Assembly (NCBI GenBank): GCA_004376785.1
Contig: SOIY01000305.1
Location: 1-6,641 of the forward strand
DNA from: Candidatus Stahliibacteriota bacterium
GTDB taxonomy: Bacteria > Hydrothermota > Tepidihabitantia > SM23-42
DNA: 6,641 nucleotides
Direction of reading: 5' to 3'
In this document: piece after piece, positions 1 through 6,324 of the stretch
Layout: every line of letters starts with the position of its first letter
Numbering within the stretch: position 1 is the stretch's first letter
The notes under the pieces: generated by a model
What the model saw: the letters and a program-made list of their open reading frames with translations, nothing else
Told to the model about the DNA's origin: nothing
Databases searched by the model: none
Position numbers and translations under genes: made by a program

Positions 1-10
1 AAAGTAAGGC

Positions 11-38
11 TTGACGAGATAGAAAAAATCAGTATAAT
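11..38 (+). promoter_or_regulatory. Sigma70-type promoter of the guaB operon
   Basis: A -35 box TTGACG (11-16) and a perfect -10 box TATAAT (33-38) are separated by 16 bases. The expected transcription start, 6-7 bases after the -10 box, falls at 44-46, on the guaB ATG itself. No Shine-Dalgarno sequence precedes that ATG. Boxes and spacing are seen directly; promoter activity is inferred. Confidence 0.8.
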
Positions 39-43
39 TATTA

Positions 44-1507
44 ATGGAAAGCATAAAGTATAAATATGGTCTCACTTTTGATGATATTTTATTAATACCC
101 CAATATTCAGACATTCTACCTCGTAATTGTGTTGTTTCAACAAGGTTTTCAAAACACATTAAATTAAATATTCCCATGATCAGTGCACCGATGGATACTG
201 TTACTGAATCGGCAATGGCAATTGCACTTGCCCAGGAAGGAGGTCTTGGTGTGATTCACAAAAATATGCCGATTGAGAAACAGCAGGCTCATGTTCGAAA
301 GGTAAAACGTGCTGAAAGCGGAATGATTATGGATCCAATAACAGTCAACGTAGATTCGCACATTGGGGTGGTAAAGGAATTAATGGATAAATATGGAATT
401 TCAGGAGTGGTGGTTGTCGATAAGAACAAACGACTTATTGGTATTCTCACTAACCGGGATATAATCTTTGAAAAAAACCTTACCAGAAAAGTTAAGGATA
501 TAATGACCCATGAGGAGTTAATAACTGCACCTGAGGGAACGAGTTTAGAAAAAGCACAAAAAATATTAAAGAAACATCGGATTGAAAAACTGCCAATCGT
601 TGATAAATCTGGTAAACTCAAAGGATTGATTACAGTAAGGGATATTATAAAGAAAATGGAACACCCTAATGCAACCGTTGATAAAATGGGAAGATTATGC
701 TGTGCTGCTGCAATTGGTATTGACCGCAAAACAGAAGATAGGGCTGCGGCGCTTGTTAAGGCAGAGGTTGATGCTATTGTTATTGATACAGCCCACGCCC
801 ATTCAAAGAATGTGATAAGTGTGGCAAAAAGGATAAAAAAATTATTCCCAAAAATTGATTTAGTTGTAGGAAATATCGGCACGGCTGAAGCAATAAAAGA
901 ATTGTTAAAACTGAATGTTGATGCAATAAAAGTTGGTATAGGACCGGGTTCAATATGTACCACGAGAGTTGTTGCAGGAATCGGTGTTCCACAGGTAACA
1001 GCAATACGTGAATGTGCAGAAATAGCAAAGAAGAATAATATACCCCTTATCGCCGATGGCGGCATCAGATATTCAGGTGATATTGTTAAGGCACTTGCCT
1101 GCGGTGCATCAACTGTTATGATCGGTAATCTTTTTGCCGGTACTGAAGAAAGCCCAGGTGAAACAATTCTGCTTGAGGGTAGAAGATATAAAGAATATCG
1201 GGCAATGGGATCCTTGGGCGCAATGCCTAAAGGTTCTGCAGATCGTTATTTTCAAGAGACTGCCAAAAAATTTGTACCTGAAGGTGTAGAAGGAAGAGTG
1301 CCCTATCGTGGATTAGTAAAAGAAGTTATTTTTCAGCTTGTTGGTGGCCTAAAAGCTGGTATGGGATATTGTGGTGCGAAGAATATTGAGGTATTACAAA
1401 AAAAGGCCCAATTCATCAAGATCAGTTCGGCTGGTCTGAGAGAAGGTCACCCACACGATATCACCATAACTAAAGAATCGCCGAATTATGAAATCAGAGG
1501 AGTTTAA
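44..1507 (+). CDS. guaB: Inosine-5'-monophosphate dehydrogenase (IMPDH)
   Basis: This enzyme oxidises IMP to XMP with NAD+, the committed step of guanine nucleotide synthesis, in the cytoplasm. The 487 residues match the usual bacterial length (about 488), so the gene is complete. The N-terminal part of the TIM barrel (residues 8-90, with TFDDILLIP and ISAPMDTVTE) is interrupted by a tandem CBS pair (about 95-145 and 153-205). The barrel then resumes with the catalytic loop GPGSICTTR (Cys305 is the nucleophile), the IMP-binding ADGGIRYSGD (337-346), the mobile-flap Arg401-Tyr402 pair in DRYFQE, and EGVEGRVPYRG (413-423). The C-terminal tail has the family's SSAGLREGHPHD. The start at 44 is set by homology of the N-terminus; with the promoter directly upstream, the transcript is probably leaderless. 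It is the first gene of an operon and overlaps the next gene by 20 bases. The CBS pair suggests allosteric control by purine nucleotides, as known for the family. Confidence 0.98.
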   Translation: MESIKYKYGLTFDDILLIPQYSDILPRNCVVSTRFSKHIKLNIPMISAPMDTVTESAMAIALAQEGGLGVIHKNMPIEKQQAHVRKVKRAESGMIMDPITVNVDSHIGVVKELMDKYGISGVVVVDKNKRLIGILTNRDIIFEKNLTRKVKDIMTHEELITAPEGTSLEKAQKILKKHRIEKLPIVDKSGKLKGLITVRDIIKKMEHPNATVDKMGRLCCAAAIGIDRKTEDRAAALVKAEVDAIVIDTAHAHSKNVISVAKRIKKLFPKIDLVVGNIGTAEAIKELLKLNVDAIKVGIGPGSICTTRVVAGIGVPQVTAIRECAEIAKKNNIPLIADGGIRYSGDIVKALACGASTVMIGNLFAGTEESPGETILLEGRRYKEYRAMGSLGAMPKGSADRYFQETAKKFVPEGVEGRVPYRGLVKEVIFQLVGGLKAGMGYCGAKNIEVLQKKAQFIKISSAGLREGHPHDITITKESPNYEIRGV

Positions 1508-2246
1508 ACAAACATTCACTACGATTGCATCTTATTATGACGCCTTAATGTCCTTTGTCAATTATCCTTCCTGGGTGTCATATATCGAGACCATACTTAA
1601 ATTAAATAAGATTAAAGAGAAAACAATTCTGGATCTGGCTTGTGGTACAGGTGTTTGTCTTGAATTATGGTGGCAAAAAGGGTATAAGGTTATTGGGTTG
1701 GATAATTCAATAACAATGCTTGAGGTATGTAAAAAGCGATTTTCTCAAATATTTAATGGTAATGTTTATCTTATTAATGGTGACATGAGAAACTTCGTTT
1801 TTGCCAAAAGGTTGCCGATTATTACGTGTCTGTATGATAGTTTAAATTATCTTTTAACTGAAGAAGATCTTTTAAGTTGTTTTCAAAATGTTCGTGACGC
1901 TTTAGATAATAATGGAATATTTATTTTTGATATGAATACAGTACATTGTCTGCGCGATGAGTGGGGGAATAGCACATTTCATCGTCAGGATGCTAATATA
2001 CATTCTGTATGGACAAATTCCTTTAATCCAGAGACCAATATTTCATCCTTAACCCTTACTTTAAATGTCCACAAGAACGGTGAAGTTAAAACGATACGGG
2101 AGCTTCATCAAGAACGAGCCTATCCACTTATAACGATTGCTGAACTTTTATCCAAGGCGGGTTTTGAATACAATTTTTACCGACATCTTACGTTTAATCC
2201 AGCCCATGAGATTAATGTAAGAATTATGGGGGTAGCGAAAAAATGA
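1488..2246 (+). CDS. Class I SAM-dependent methyltransferase
   Basis: The protein has 252 residues and a Rossmann-fold methyltransferase layout. Motif I ILDLACGTG (47-55) binds S-adenosylmethionine, the acidic strand end GLDNS (70-74) contacts the ribose, NGDMRNF (97-103) is near the adenine, and CLYDSLNYL (114-122) is the motif IV region. GIFIFDMNT (143-151) is strand 5. A C-terminal part with a beta-rich stretch and RELHQERAYPLITIAELLSKAGF (204-226) resembles the small-protein methyltransferase group that includes Bacillus YqeM; the substrate of that group is not established to my knowledge. There is no signal peptide, so it is cytoplasmic. The ATG lies inside the 3' end of guaB and has no Shine-Dalgarno upstream, so translation probably depends on coupling to guaB; a GAGGAG (1497-1502) lies just inside the frame but no start codon follows it. 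The stop overlaps the next gene's ATG. The fold is certain from the motifs; substrate is unknown, and the operon context hints at, but does not prove, nucleic acid or nucleotide metabolism. Confidence 0.9.
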   Translation: MKSEEFKQTFTTIASYYDALMSFVNYPSWVSYIETILKLNKIKEKTILDLACGTGVCLELWWQKGYKVIGLDNSITMLEVCKKRFSQIFNGNVYLINGDMRNFVFAKRLPIITCLYDSLNYLLTEEDLLSCFQNVRDALDNNGIFIFDMNTVHCLRDEWGNSTFHRQDANIHSVWTNSFNPETNISSLTLTLNVHKNGEVKTIRELHQERAYPLITIAELLSKAGFEYNFYRHLTFNPAHEINVRIMGVAKK

Positions 2247-3466
2247 TTGCAGACCTGCACATTCATTCGCGCTATTCAAGAGCAACATCAAAAGAAATGA
2301 TTATTCCAAAGATTGCTGAGTATGCAAAATTGAAGGGCATTGGCATGGTTGGTACTGGAGATTTCACTCATCCTGAATGGCTAAAAGAACTCAAAAGGAA
2401 TTTAAAAGATACTGGTAACGGAATATATGAATATAATGGTGTAAAATTTATTCTTAATGTTGAGGTTAATAATATATATACAAAAAAAGGTAAACTCCGT
2501 CGTCTACATATTCTTATTTTTGCTCCTGATTTTGATACAGTTGATAAAATAAATAAATATCTGGGCCGTTATGGTAAGCTTGCATCTGACGGCAGGCCAA
2601 TATTATCTCTGGATGTGTATGAAATGTTTAAGGCACTACTCAATATATCCCCGGATATTTTTATCATACCCGCTCATATCTGGACACCATGGTTCTCGTT
2701 ATTCGGTGCCAATTCCGGGTTTGATTCACTCGAAGAATGTTTTGGAGATTTAAAGGACAAGTTTTTTGCTGTAGAGACCGGGCTTTCGTCAGATCCATCA
2801 ATGAACTGGCTCTGGTCTTGTTTAGATAATTACACATTGGTTTCGAATTCTGATGCCCATTCTCCGTCGCGGCTCGGCCGCGAGGTCAATGTTTTTAAAG
2901 AGGATTTGAATTATTACCAGTTGCGCGATGTACTAAAGAATAAAGATAAAAAGAAATTCCTATATACAATTGAATTCTATCCGCAAGAAGGTAAATATCA
3001 TTTTGATGGGCACCGCAAGTGTGGTGTTAGACTTTCACCTAAAGAGGCGCGTTTTAATAATAACCTCTGCCCGGTTTGTTCGCGCAATCTCACAATTGGA
3101 GTATTGCACCGCATTGAGGCGCTTTCTGATAGAGATGAGGGATATGTTCCTGATGATGCAATCCCATATAAAAGGTTAATCCCCTTAGAAGAGGTTATTG
3201 CAGAGGCAAAGGGTTGTGGTAGAGATACAGTGGGTGTGAAGAATGAATATCGCAGACTATGCAATATATTTGGTAATGAATTCGAAATTTTACTCAATAC
3301 ACCAATTGATGAATTAAAAAACAACACTGAAGATAAGATCGCAATTGCTATTGACCGTGTTCGTCGCGGTGATGTAGTCATCAACCCGGGGTTTGACGGA
3401 GAGTTTGGTAAGGTTAAGATATTCGAAGAAGAAAAACCAAAAGAATCACAGTTAGGGTTGTTTTAA
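2243..3466 (+). CDS. Endonuclease Q-type PHP-domain DNA repair nuclease
   Basis: The 407-residue protein begins with a PHP metal-dependent phosphoesterase domain: DLHIHSRYS (4-12, His6 and His8), GTGDFTHP (37-44, Asp40 and His43), Glu73, the RLHIL segment (His89), IPAHIWTP (142-149, His145) and SNSDAHSPSRLG (201-212, Asp204 and His206). A zinc-finger-like module follows, GHRKCGVRL then CPVCSR, giving a His257-x2-Cys260...Cys276-x2-Cys279 set. LTIGVLHRIEALSDR (283-297) and a helical C-terminal region complete the layout of the TIGR00375/EndoQ family. Characterised EndoQ proteins (Pyrococcus, Bacillus) nick DNA 5' of deoxyuridine, deoxyinosine, deoxyxanthosine and abasic sites. Length and domain order fit. 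The last five residues are QLGLF, a match to the bacterial beta-clamp-binding consensus. The start is an ATGA overlap with the methyltransferase stop, with a weak GGGGGT (2228-2233) upstream. Family membership is strong; activity on deaminated bases is inferred from the family. Confidence 0.88.
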   Translation: MIADLHIHSRYSRATSKEMIIPKIAEYAKLKGIGMVGTGDFTHPEWLKELKRNLKDTGNGIYEYNGVKFILNVEVNNIYTKKGKLRRLHILIFAPDFDTVDKINKYLGRYGKLASDGRPILSLDVYEMFKALLNISPDIFIIPAHIWTPWFSLFGANSGFDSLEECFGDLKDKFFAVETGLSSDPSMNWLWSCLDNYTLVSNSDAHSPSRLGREVNVFKEDLNYYQLRDVLKNKDKKKFLYTIEFYPQEGKYHFDGHRKCGVRLSPKEARFNNNLCPVCSRNLTIGVLHRIEALSDRDEGYVPDDAIPYKRLIPLEEVIAEAKGCGRDTVGVKNEYRRLCNIFGNEFEILLNTPIDELKNNTEDKIAIAIDRVRRGDVVINPGFDGEFGKVKIFEEEKPKESQLGLF

Positions 3467-3491
3467 ACTATACCTTTTCAAAAGCTAACTG
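3449..3491. terminator. Inverted repeat between convergent genes, possible weak terminator
   Basis: CAGTTAG (3449-3455) is the exact reverse complement of CTAACTG (3485-3491), and CTTTTCAAAAG (3474-3484) forms a smaller AT-rich hairpin inside the loop. The structure spans the ends of the EndoQ gene (stop at 3464-3466) and of the minus-strand ORF (stop at 3478-3480). There is no U-tract after it on either strand, and the 29-base loop is long, so intrinsic termination is doubtful. Confidence 0.25.
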
Positions 3492-3882
3492 AGTAGTGCC
3501 ACTCATCAGAAGTATGTGAAGTAGTTACATACCTGGAAACACCTTCAACAATCAATCTACTGGTGTCAGCCACAACGCTAAAAGGACACGACCCTATCGG
3601 CATTCCACCAAAATAAATCTTTAAACAATAATCTCCTACTTCATAAGGTCCATAGATATCTACTACATAATGGGTTATTCCAGTATTAACTTCTAAATCA
3701 AATTCTGTGCGCATACTTATATCCTGATAAAACATATGGGTTAGAATTAAATTTTTTTCAAATTCATCAGCAAAATCAATCTGAATACGTATACCTATTA
3801 GCTGACCAGTTGTATCATAAAAGGCTTCTGTCGGCCACGCAAGCGCAATGGGTGGAGGAGGTACAAAATTATACACATTCAA
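3478..3882 (-). CDS. Hypothetical protein, probable beta-sandwich, start uncertain
   Basis: I do not recognise this protein with confidence. The open frame encodes 134 residues from a TTG at 3882. The composition is balanced and protein-like: VPPPPIALAWP (7-17), then alternating hydrophobic strands (IGIRIQIDF, ITHYVVDIYG), and a closing YEVGDYCLKIYFGGMPIG followed by PFSVV. This resembles a small Ig-like or DUF6941-like beta-sandwich whose last strands present a ligand face; that resemblance is weak and from memory. No signal peptide or membrane segment is seen. The TTG has no Shine-Dalgarno, an in-frame TAA lies two codons upstream, and a minus-strand promoter-like pair overlaps codons 4-6, so the true start may be downstream or the 5' end may be lost. 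The gene converges on EndoQ with 11 bases between the stops and is divergent from the cobalamin riboswitch. It could be a decayed gene. Confidence 0.55.
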   Translation of the reverse strand: MNVYNFVPPPPIALAWPTEAFYDTTGQLIGIRIQIDFADEFEKNLILTHMFYQDISMRTEFDLEVNTGITHYVVDIYGPYEVGDYCLKIYFGGMPIGSCPFSVVADTSRLIVEGVSRYVTTSHTSDEWHYSVSF

Positions 3883-3895
3883 AAATTAGAGTCAA
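3868..3895 (-). promoter_or_regulatory. Minus-strand promoter-like sequence, divergent from the riboswitch promoter
   Basis: Read on the minus strand, TTGACT (3895-3890) and TATAAT (3873-3868) are 16 bases apart. The expected start of transcription is near 3861-3862, which is inside the open frame at 3478-3882, after its nominal start. Either the frame starts further down than drawn or this match is fortuitous in AT-rich DNA. Confidence 0.45.
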
Positions 3896-3909
3896 GATGT
3901 CATTTTTCG

Positions 3910-3937
3910 TTGACATTATGAAAATTTTCTATATAAT
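3910..3937 (+). promoter_or_regulatory. Sigma70-type promoter of the cobalamin riboswitch/btuB transcript
   Basis: A consensus -35 TTGACA (3910-3915) and perfect -10 TATAAT (3932-3937) are 16 bases apart. The predicted start (3943-3945) coincides with the first bases of the riboswitch P1 stem, so the promoter and RNA evidence support each other. Confidence 0.85.
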
Positions 3938-3942
3938 ACTCT

Positions 3943-4108
3943 TGGCTGGTGGATTCAAGGGAAGCGCCGTGAAATTCGGCCGCGGTCGCCGCCACTGTAA
4001 TTCCAATAAATGTTTTAATCATTAAAAGCCACTGTTCTGCTTTTTTAAAAAAGATGGAATGGGAAGGCTGATTAAAGCTGGATAAGCCAGGAGACCTATC
4101 CTCAGCCA
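3943..4108 (+). promoter_or_regulatory. Cobalamin (B12) riboswitch aptamer
   Basis: All the conserved boxes of the cobalamin riboswitch occur in order. These are the GGGAAG after the first arm (3959-3964), the P4 arm GCCG/CGGC, GCCACTGTAA (3991-4000), the second GCCACTG (4028-4034), GGGAAGG (4061-4067), and the hallmark B12 box AGCCAGGAGACCT (4085-4097). The closing stem pairs TGGCTG (3943-3948) with CAGCCA (4103-4108), continued by GGAT (3951-3954) with ATCC (4098-4101). P6 pairs ATTCCA (4000-4005) with TGGAAT (4055-4060). The arm between GGGAAGG and the B12 box is short, only about 17 bases, so the extended peripheral domain of the large adenosylcobalamin class seems reduced. Which cobalamin form it prefers cannot be told from this. 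Known members bind a cobalamin and lower expression of B12 uptake or synthesis genes when the vitamin is plentiful. The TonB-dependent receptor follows 35 bases later. Confidence 0.96.
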
Positions 4109-4118
4109 CATTAGGAAA

Positions 4119-4139
4119 GTCCTTCGGACGAAAGGAGGT
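4119..4139 (+). promoter_or_regulatory. Riboswitch expression platform: Shine-Dalgarno-masking hairpin
   Basis: TCCTT (4120-4124) is the exact complement of AAGGA (4132-4136) in the strong Shine-Dalgarno AAAGGAGGT (4131-4139), giving a hairpin with a 7-base loop that hides the ribosome site. A competing hairpin GTCC (4119-4122)/GGAC (4126-4129) would leave the Shine-Dalgarno free. There is no U-tract, so control is probably at translation rather than by transcription termination. I could not resolve the loop-loop contact to the aptamer. Confidence 0.7.
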
Positions 4140-4143
4140 AAAA

Positions 4144-6135
4144 ATGATACCCTTGGTTTTCCTTATTAGCCTTTTTGCGCAGCCAATCTATGAGATGGAA
4201 GAGGTTGTTGTTACAGCCACGCGCTATCCATCTCCATTAAAGGATGTTGCATTGGCAACTGTTGTTATTAATAAAGAAGAAATTGAGAAACTACATCCAA
4301 TAAGTCTTGGCGAGATATTACAGACCTATGCCGGCATAGATATTAAAGACTATGGCACACCTGGTTCGGTCTCGAGTATATTCATTCGGGGACTGCCTTC
4401 GAATGGAGCGTTGATTCTTCTAAATAATCATCCACTAAATTCAATTACAACAGGCATGGCTGATTTGAGCTCGATAAATATCAATAGTGTAGAACGCATA
4501 GAGATTATTAAAGGTCCGGTCTCAAGCCTGTATGGTGCAAATGCTCTTGGTGGTGTAGTAAACATCATAACCGTAAAAGATTGTGAAAAACCAGAGATTG
4601 AACTTAAAATCACCCCTTCAACAACTGATATTGATAAGCTATTTCAAGCTAAAGAAATTTTTGTTAATGCATCTCTCCCTTTTAAGAACACATGTTTAGA
4701 TATTGCAGGTGCATATAATACTTCTGATGGTTTTAGAAGCAACAGCGATTTTACTGGTTACCATTTGCAGGGAGACTTTGTCTACAAAAACAGCAGCTTA
4801 TATATTAAATCATCATTAACTTATGATGATAGAGATTATGGAGTTCCTGGACCCATGCCCCTGGTTGATAGTATTCATCCAGTTCCTCAATTTGGTGACA
4901 GTACTGCAACGTCACTGCTTGACAGGGAAAAGGATAATATCTTACTTGGTGATATAACTATCGAATGGAGTATATCAGAAAAACTAAAATGGTACAATAG
5001 TTTTTATGCCGATCGTAAATTACTTCAATTCCACACAACCTATTCTAACTGGCTCGGTGATACAATCACAGAAGATTTTGATTATCTTACACATACACTT
5101 GGACTGAATACCATGGCAGCAATAGATATAAACGAAACCGAAATTATTTTTGGCATTGATACACATTATGATACGCTTGAAACAACTAAATACTCTGAGC
5201 AGGCGGGTGATACAATATGGAATGTTTCTTCATATAATATCGGTGCCTGGCTGGAACTCAAACAGAGTTTTAATAATATAAAGTTTATCTCAAGCATAAG
5301 ATTCGATAGGAATTCTGTATTCGGTGATTTTGTATCACCCGGGATTGGTATAGTCAGTCCCTTGTTGCCATATCTCTGGATGAAGATTTCGATTGGCAAG
5401 GCATTCAGGGCGCCGACATTCAATGATTTATATTGGCCAAACTCAGGTAATCCTGATCTAAAACCAGAACATGGTTGGGCATACGAAGTACGGTTTGAGA
5501 GTTCTCCATTGCGAAATTTATTTGCCGCGTTATCGTTATATATGCGTAATGTGACAGATAGAATCTTCTGGCTGCCAGCAGAAGATGGTTTGTGGCAACC
5601 CCAGAATGTAAATTATATGTCAGTAAAAGGCTTAGATGTTGAAATACGTAGTCAGATCAATGAGTTCATGGATATCTATGTTGAAGGTACATATCTTAAT
5701 TCAATCCAGAGAAATAACGAAATAGTTTATGATTTTTATGACTGGATAGAAGACACCAGCCTTTTGATAATTGAGGAGATAGAAAGAGACGCTGCTTTCA
5801 CACCGAAATATATTGTATCGTCAAAGATCAATTTAAAACTACCATACGAATTTGCAATAAGTTTTTATGGTTCGCTTGTTGCTGAGCGGTTTAATTATTA
5901 TTCAAATTATGACAATTCCCCCAATGTGACGATGGATGTAAAAACTCTTGATAGTTATTTCATTTTCAATGCAAACATAAGTAAAAAGATGTTTAAATAT
6001 CTAACATTATCAATCGGCGCAAAGAATTTATTCGATGTTGAATATGCGACACAGTTTGGTTATACAGTAAGTGACTTAGATTATCCTATGCCAGGACGGA
6101 CATTGTTTGCTCAGCTCACATGGCGGCAAAGATAA
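4144..6135 (+). CDS. btuB: TonB-dependent outer-membrane receptor, BtuB-like (cobalamin uptake)
   Basis: The 663-residue protein has a short hydrophobic export signal (about 1-13, MIPLVFLISLFAQ, lacking the usual basic residues). A TonB box EEVVVTATR (19-27) comes next. The plug domain (about 28-145) shows LGEILQTYAGIDIKDYG, IFIRGLPSNGALILLNN, VERIEIIKGPVSSLYGANALGG and VVNIITVK. The rest alternates aromatic and polar residues as expected of a 22-stranded barrel, including GKAFRAPTFNDLYWP (about 418-432), NPDLKPEHGWAYEVRFE, and the terminal LFDVEYATQFGY and MPGRTLFAQLTW strands. Such receptors carry scarce ligands across the outer membrane using TonB/ExbBD energy. Cobalamin is inferred from the riboswitch immediately upstream rather than from the receptor sequence. 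The start is fixed by AAAGGAGGT five bases upstream. The protein ends in RQR after the last aromatic residue, whereas most barrels end on the aromatic. No btuCDF, tonB or exbBD gene lies nearby. Confidence 0.93.
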   Translation: MIPLVFLISLFAQPIYEMEEVVVTATRYPSPLKDVALATVVINKEEIEKLHPISLGEILQTYAGIDIKDYGTPGSVSSIFIRGLPSNGALILLNNHPLNSITTGMADLSSININSVERIEIIKGPVSSLYGANALGGVVNIITVKDCEKPEIELKITPSTTDIDKLFQAKEIFVNASLPFKNTCLDIAGAYNTSDGFRSNSDFTGYHLQGDFVYKNSSLYIKSSLTYDDRDYGVPGPMPLVDSIHPVPQFGDSTATSLLDREKDNILLGDITIEWSISEKLKWYNSFYADRKLLQFHTTYSNWLGDTITEDFDYLTHTLGLNTMAAIDINETEIIFGIDTHYDTLETTKYSEQAGDTIWNVSSYNIGAWLELKQSFNNIKFISSIRFDRNSVFGDFVSPGIGIVSPLLPYLWMKISIGKAFRAPTFNDLYWPNSGNPDLKPEHGWAYEVRFESSPLRNLFAALSLYMRNVTDRIFWLPAEDGLWQPQNVNYMSVKGLDVEIRSQINEFMDIYVEGTYLNSIQRNNEIVYDFYDWIEDTSLLIIEEIERDAAFTPKYIVSSKINLKLPYEFAISFYGSLVAERFNYYSNYDNSPNVTMDVKTLDSYFIFNANISKKMFKYLTLSIGAKNLFDVEYATQFGYTVSDLDYPMPGRTLFAQLTWRQR

Positions 6136-6147
6136 TATTTAGCCAAC

Positions 6148-6176
6148 TGTAATGTGTTGAAAATGTAGCACTTACA
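6148..6176 (+). terminator. Weak hairpin after btuB, possible transcript end
   Basis: TGTAA-T-GTG (6148-6156) pairs with CACTTACA (6169-6176), an 8-bp stem with one bulged T and a 12-base loop, 13 bases after the receptor stop codon. No U-tract follows directly (the next T-run is at 6196-6200), so it is not a classical intrinsic terminator. Confidence 0.25.
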
Positions 6177-6190
6177 CGCTAATAAAGTTC

Positions 6191-6219
6191 TTGACTTTTT
6201 ATAATTTATTAAGTATAAT
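6191..6219 (+). promoter_or_regulatory. Sigma70-type promoter of the 23-codon ORF transcript
   Basis: TTGACT (6191-6196) and a perfect TATAAT (6214-6219) are separated by 17 bases. Predicted start is near 6226, leaving a leader of about 100 bases before the small ORF. Confidence 0.75.
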
Positions 6220-6225
6220 TCATTA

Positions 6226-6324
6226 GAAATTAAAATTATCTGAACTGCCTTAAGCAATTGATAATAAGAAATATCTTTGTGAATTGCGAGATATTGGATA
6301 AACAATAAAAAAAAGAAGGTAAAT
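6226..6324 (+). other. Structured, AT-rich 5' leader of the small ORF
   Basis: AATATCT (6270-6276) is the exact complement of AGATATT (6289-6295), a 7-bp stem with a 12-base loop. Within that loop, AATTGC (6282-6287) is the complement of GCAATT (6254-6259), so the two pairings form either a pseudoknot or mutually exclusive folds. The sequence matches no riboswitch class that I know. In AT-rich DNA such short pairings can occur by chance. Confidence 0.35.

Noticed and set aside
289..1065. A 258-codon open frame on the minus strand inside guaB, with smaller frames at 164-361 and 780-1028
   Set aside because: It lies fully antisense to a certain guaB gene and its translation is rich in Ser, Ile, Thr and Phe with no domain pattern, as expected for a shadow frame.
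2998..3384. A 128-codon minus-strand frame and plus-strand frames inside the EndoQ gene
   Set aside because: EndoQ motifs run through the whole region, and the alternative translations show no family motifs and no ribosome sites.
3489..3509. Small imperfect hairpin CTGAGT/ACTCATCAG near the stop end of the minus-strand ORF
   Set aside because: It is short, bulged, within coding sequence and has no T-run; chance is a sufficient explanation.
3810..4025. A 71-codon plus-strand frame across the promoter and the riboswitch aptamer
   Set aside because: It crosses the riboswitch promoter and conserved aptamer boxes; the sequence is explained by RNA structure, and the frame has no Shine-Dalgarno.
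4013..4053. AT-rich palindromes TTTTAA/TTAAAA and CTTTTTTAAAAAAG as possible terminators or protein-binding sites
   Set aside because: They flank the second GCCACTG box within the aptamer and are best read as peripheral riboswitch stems; a terminator inside the aptamer would be senseless.
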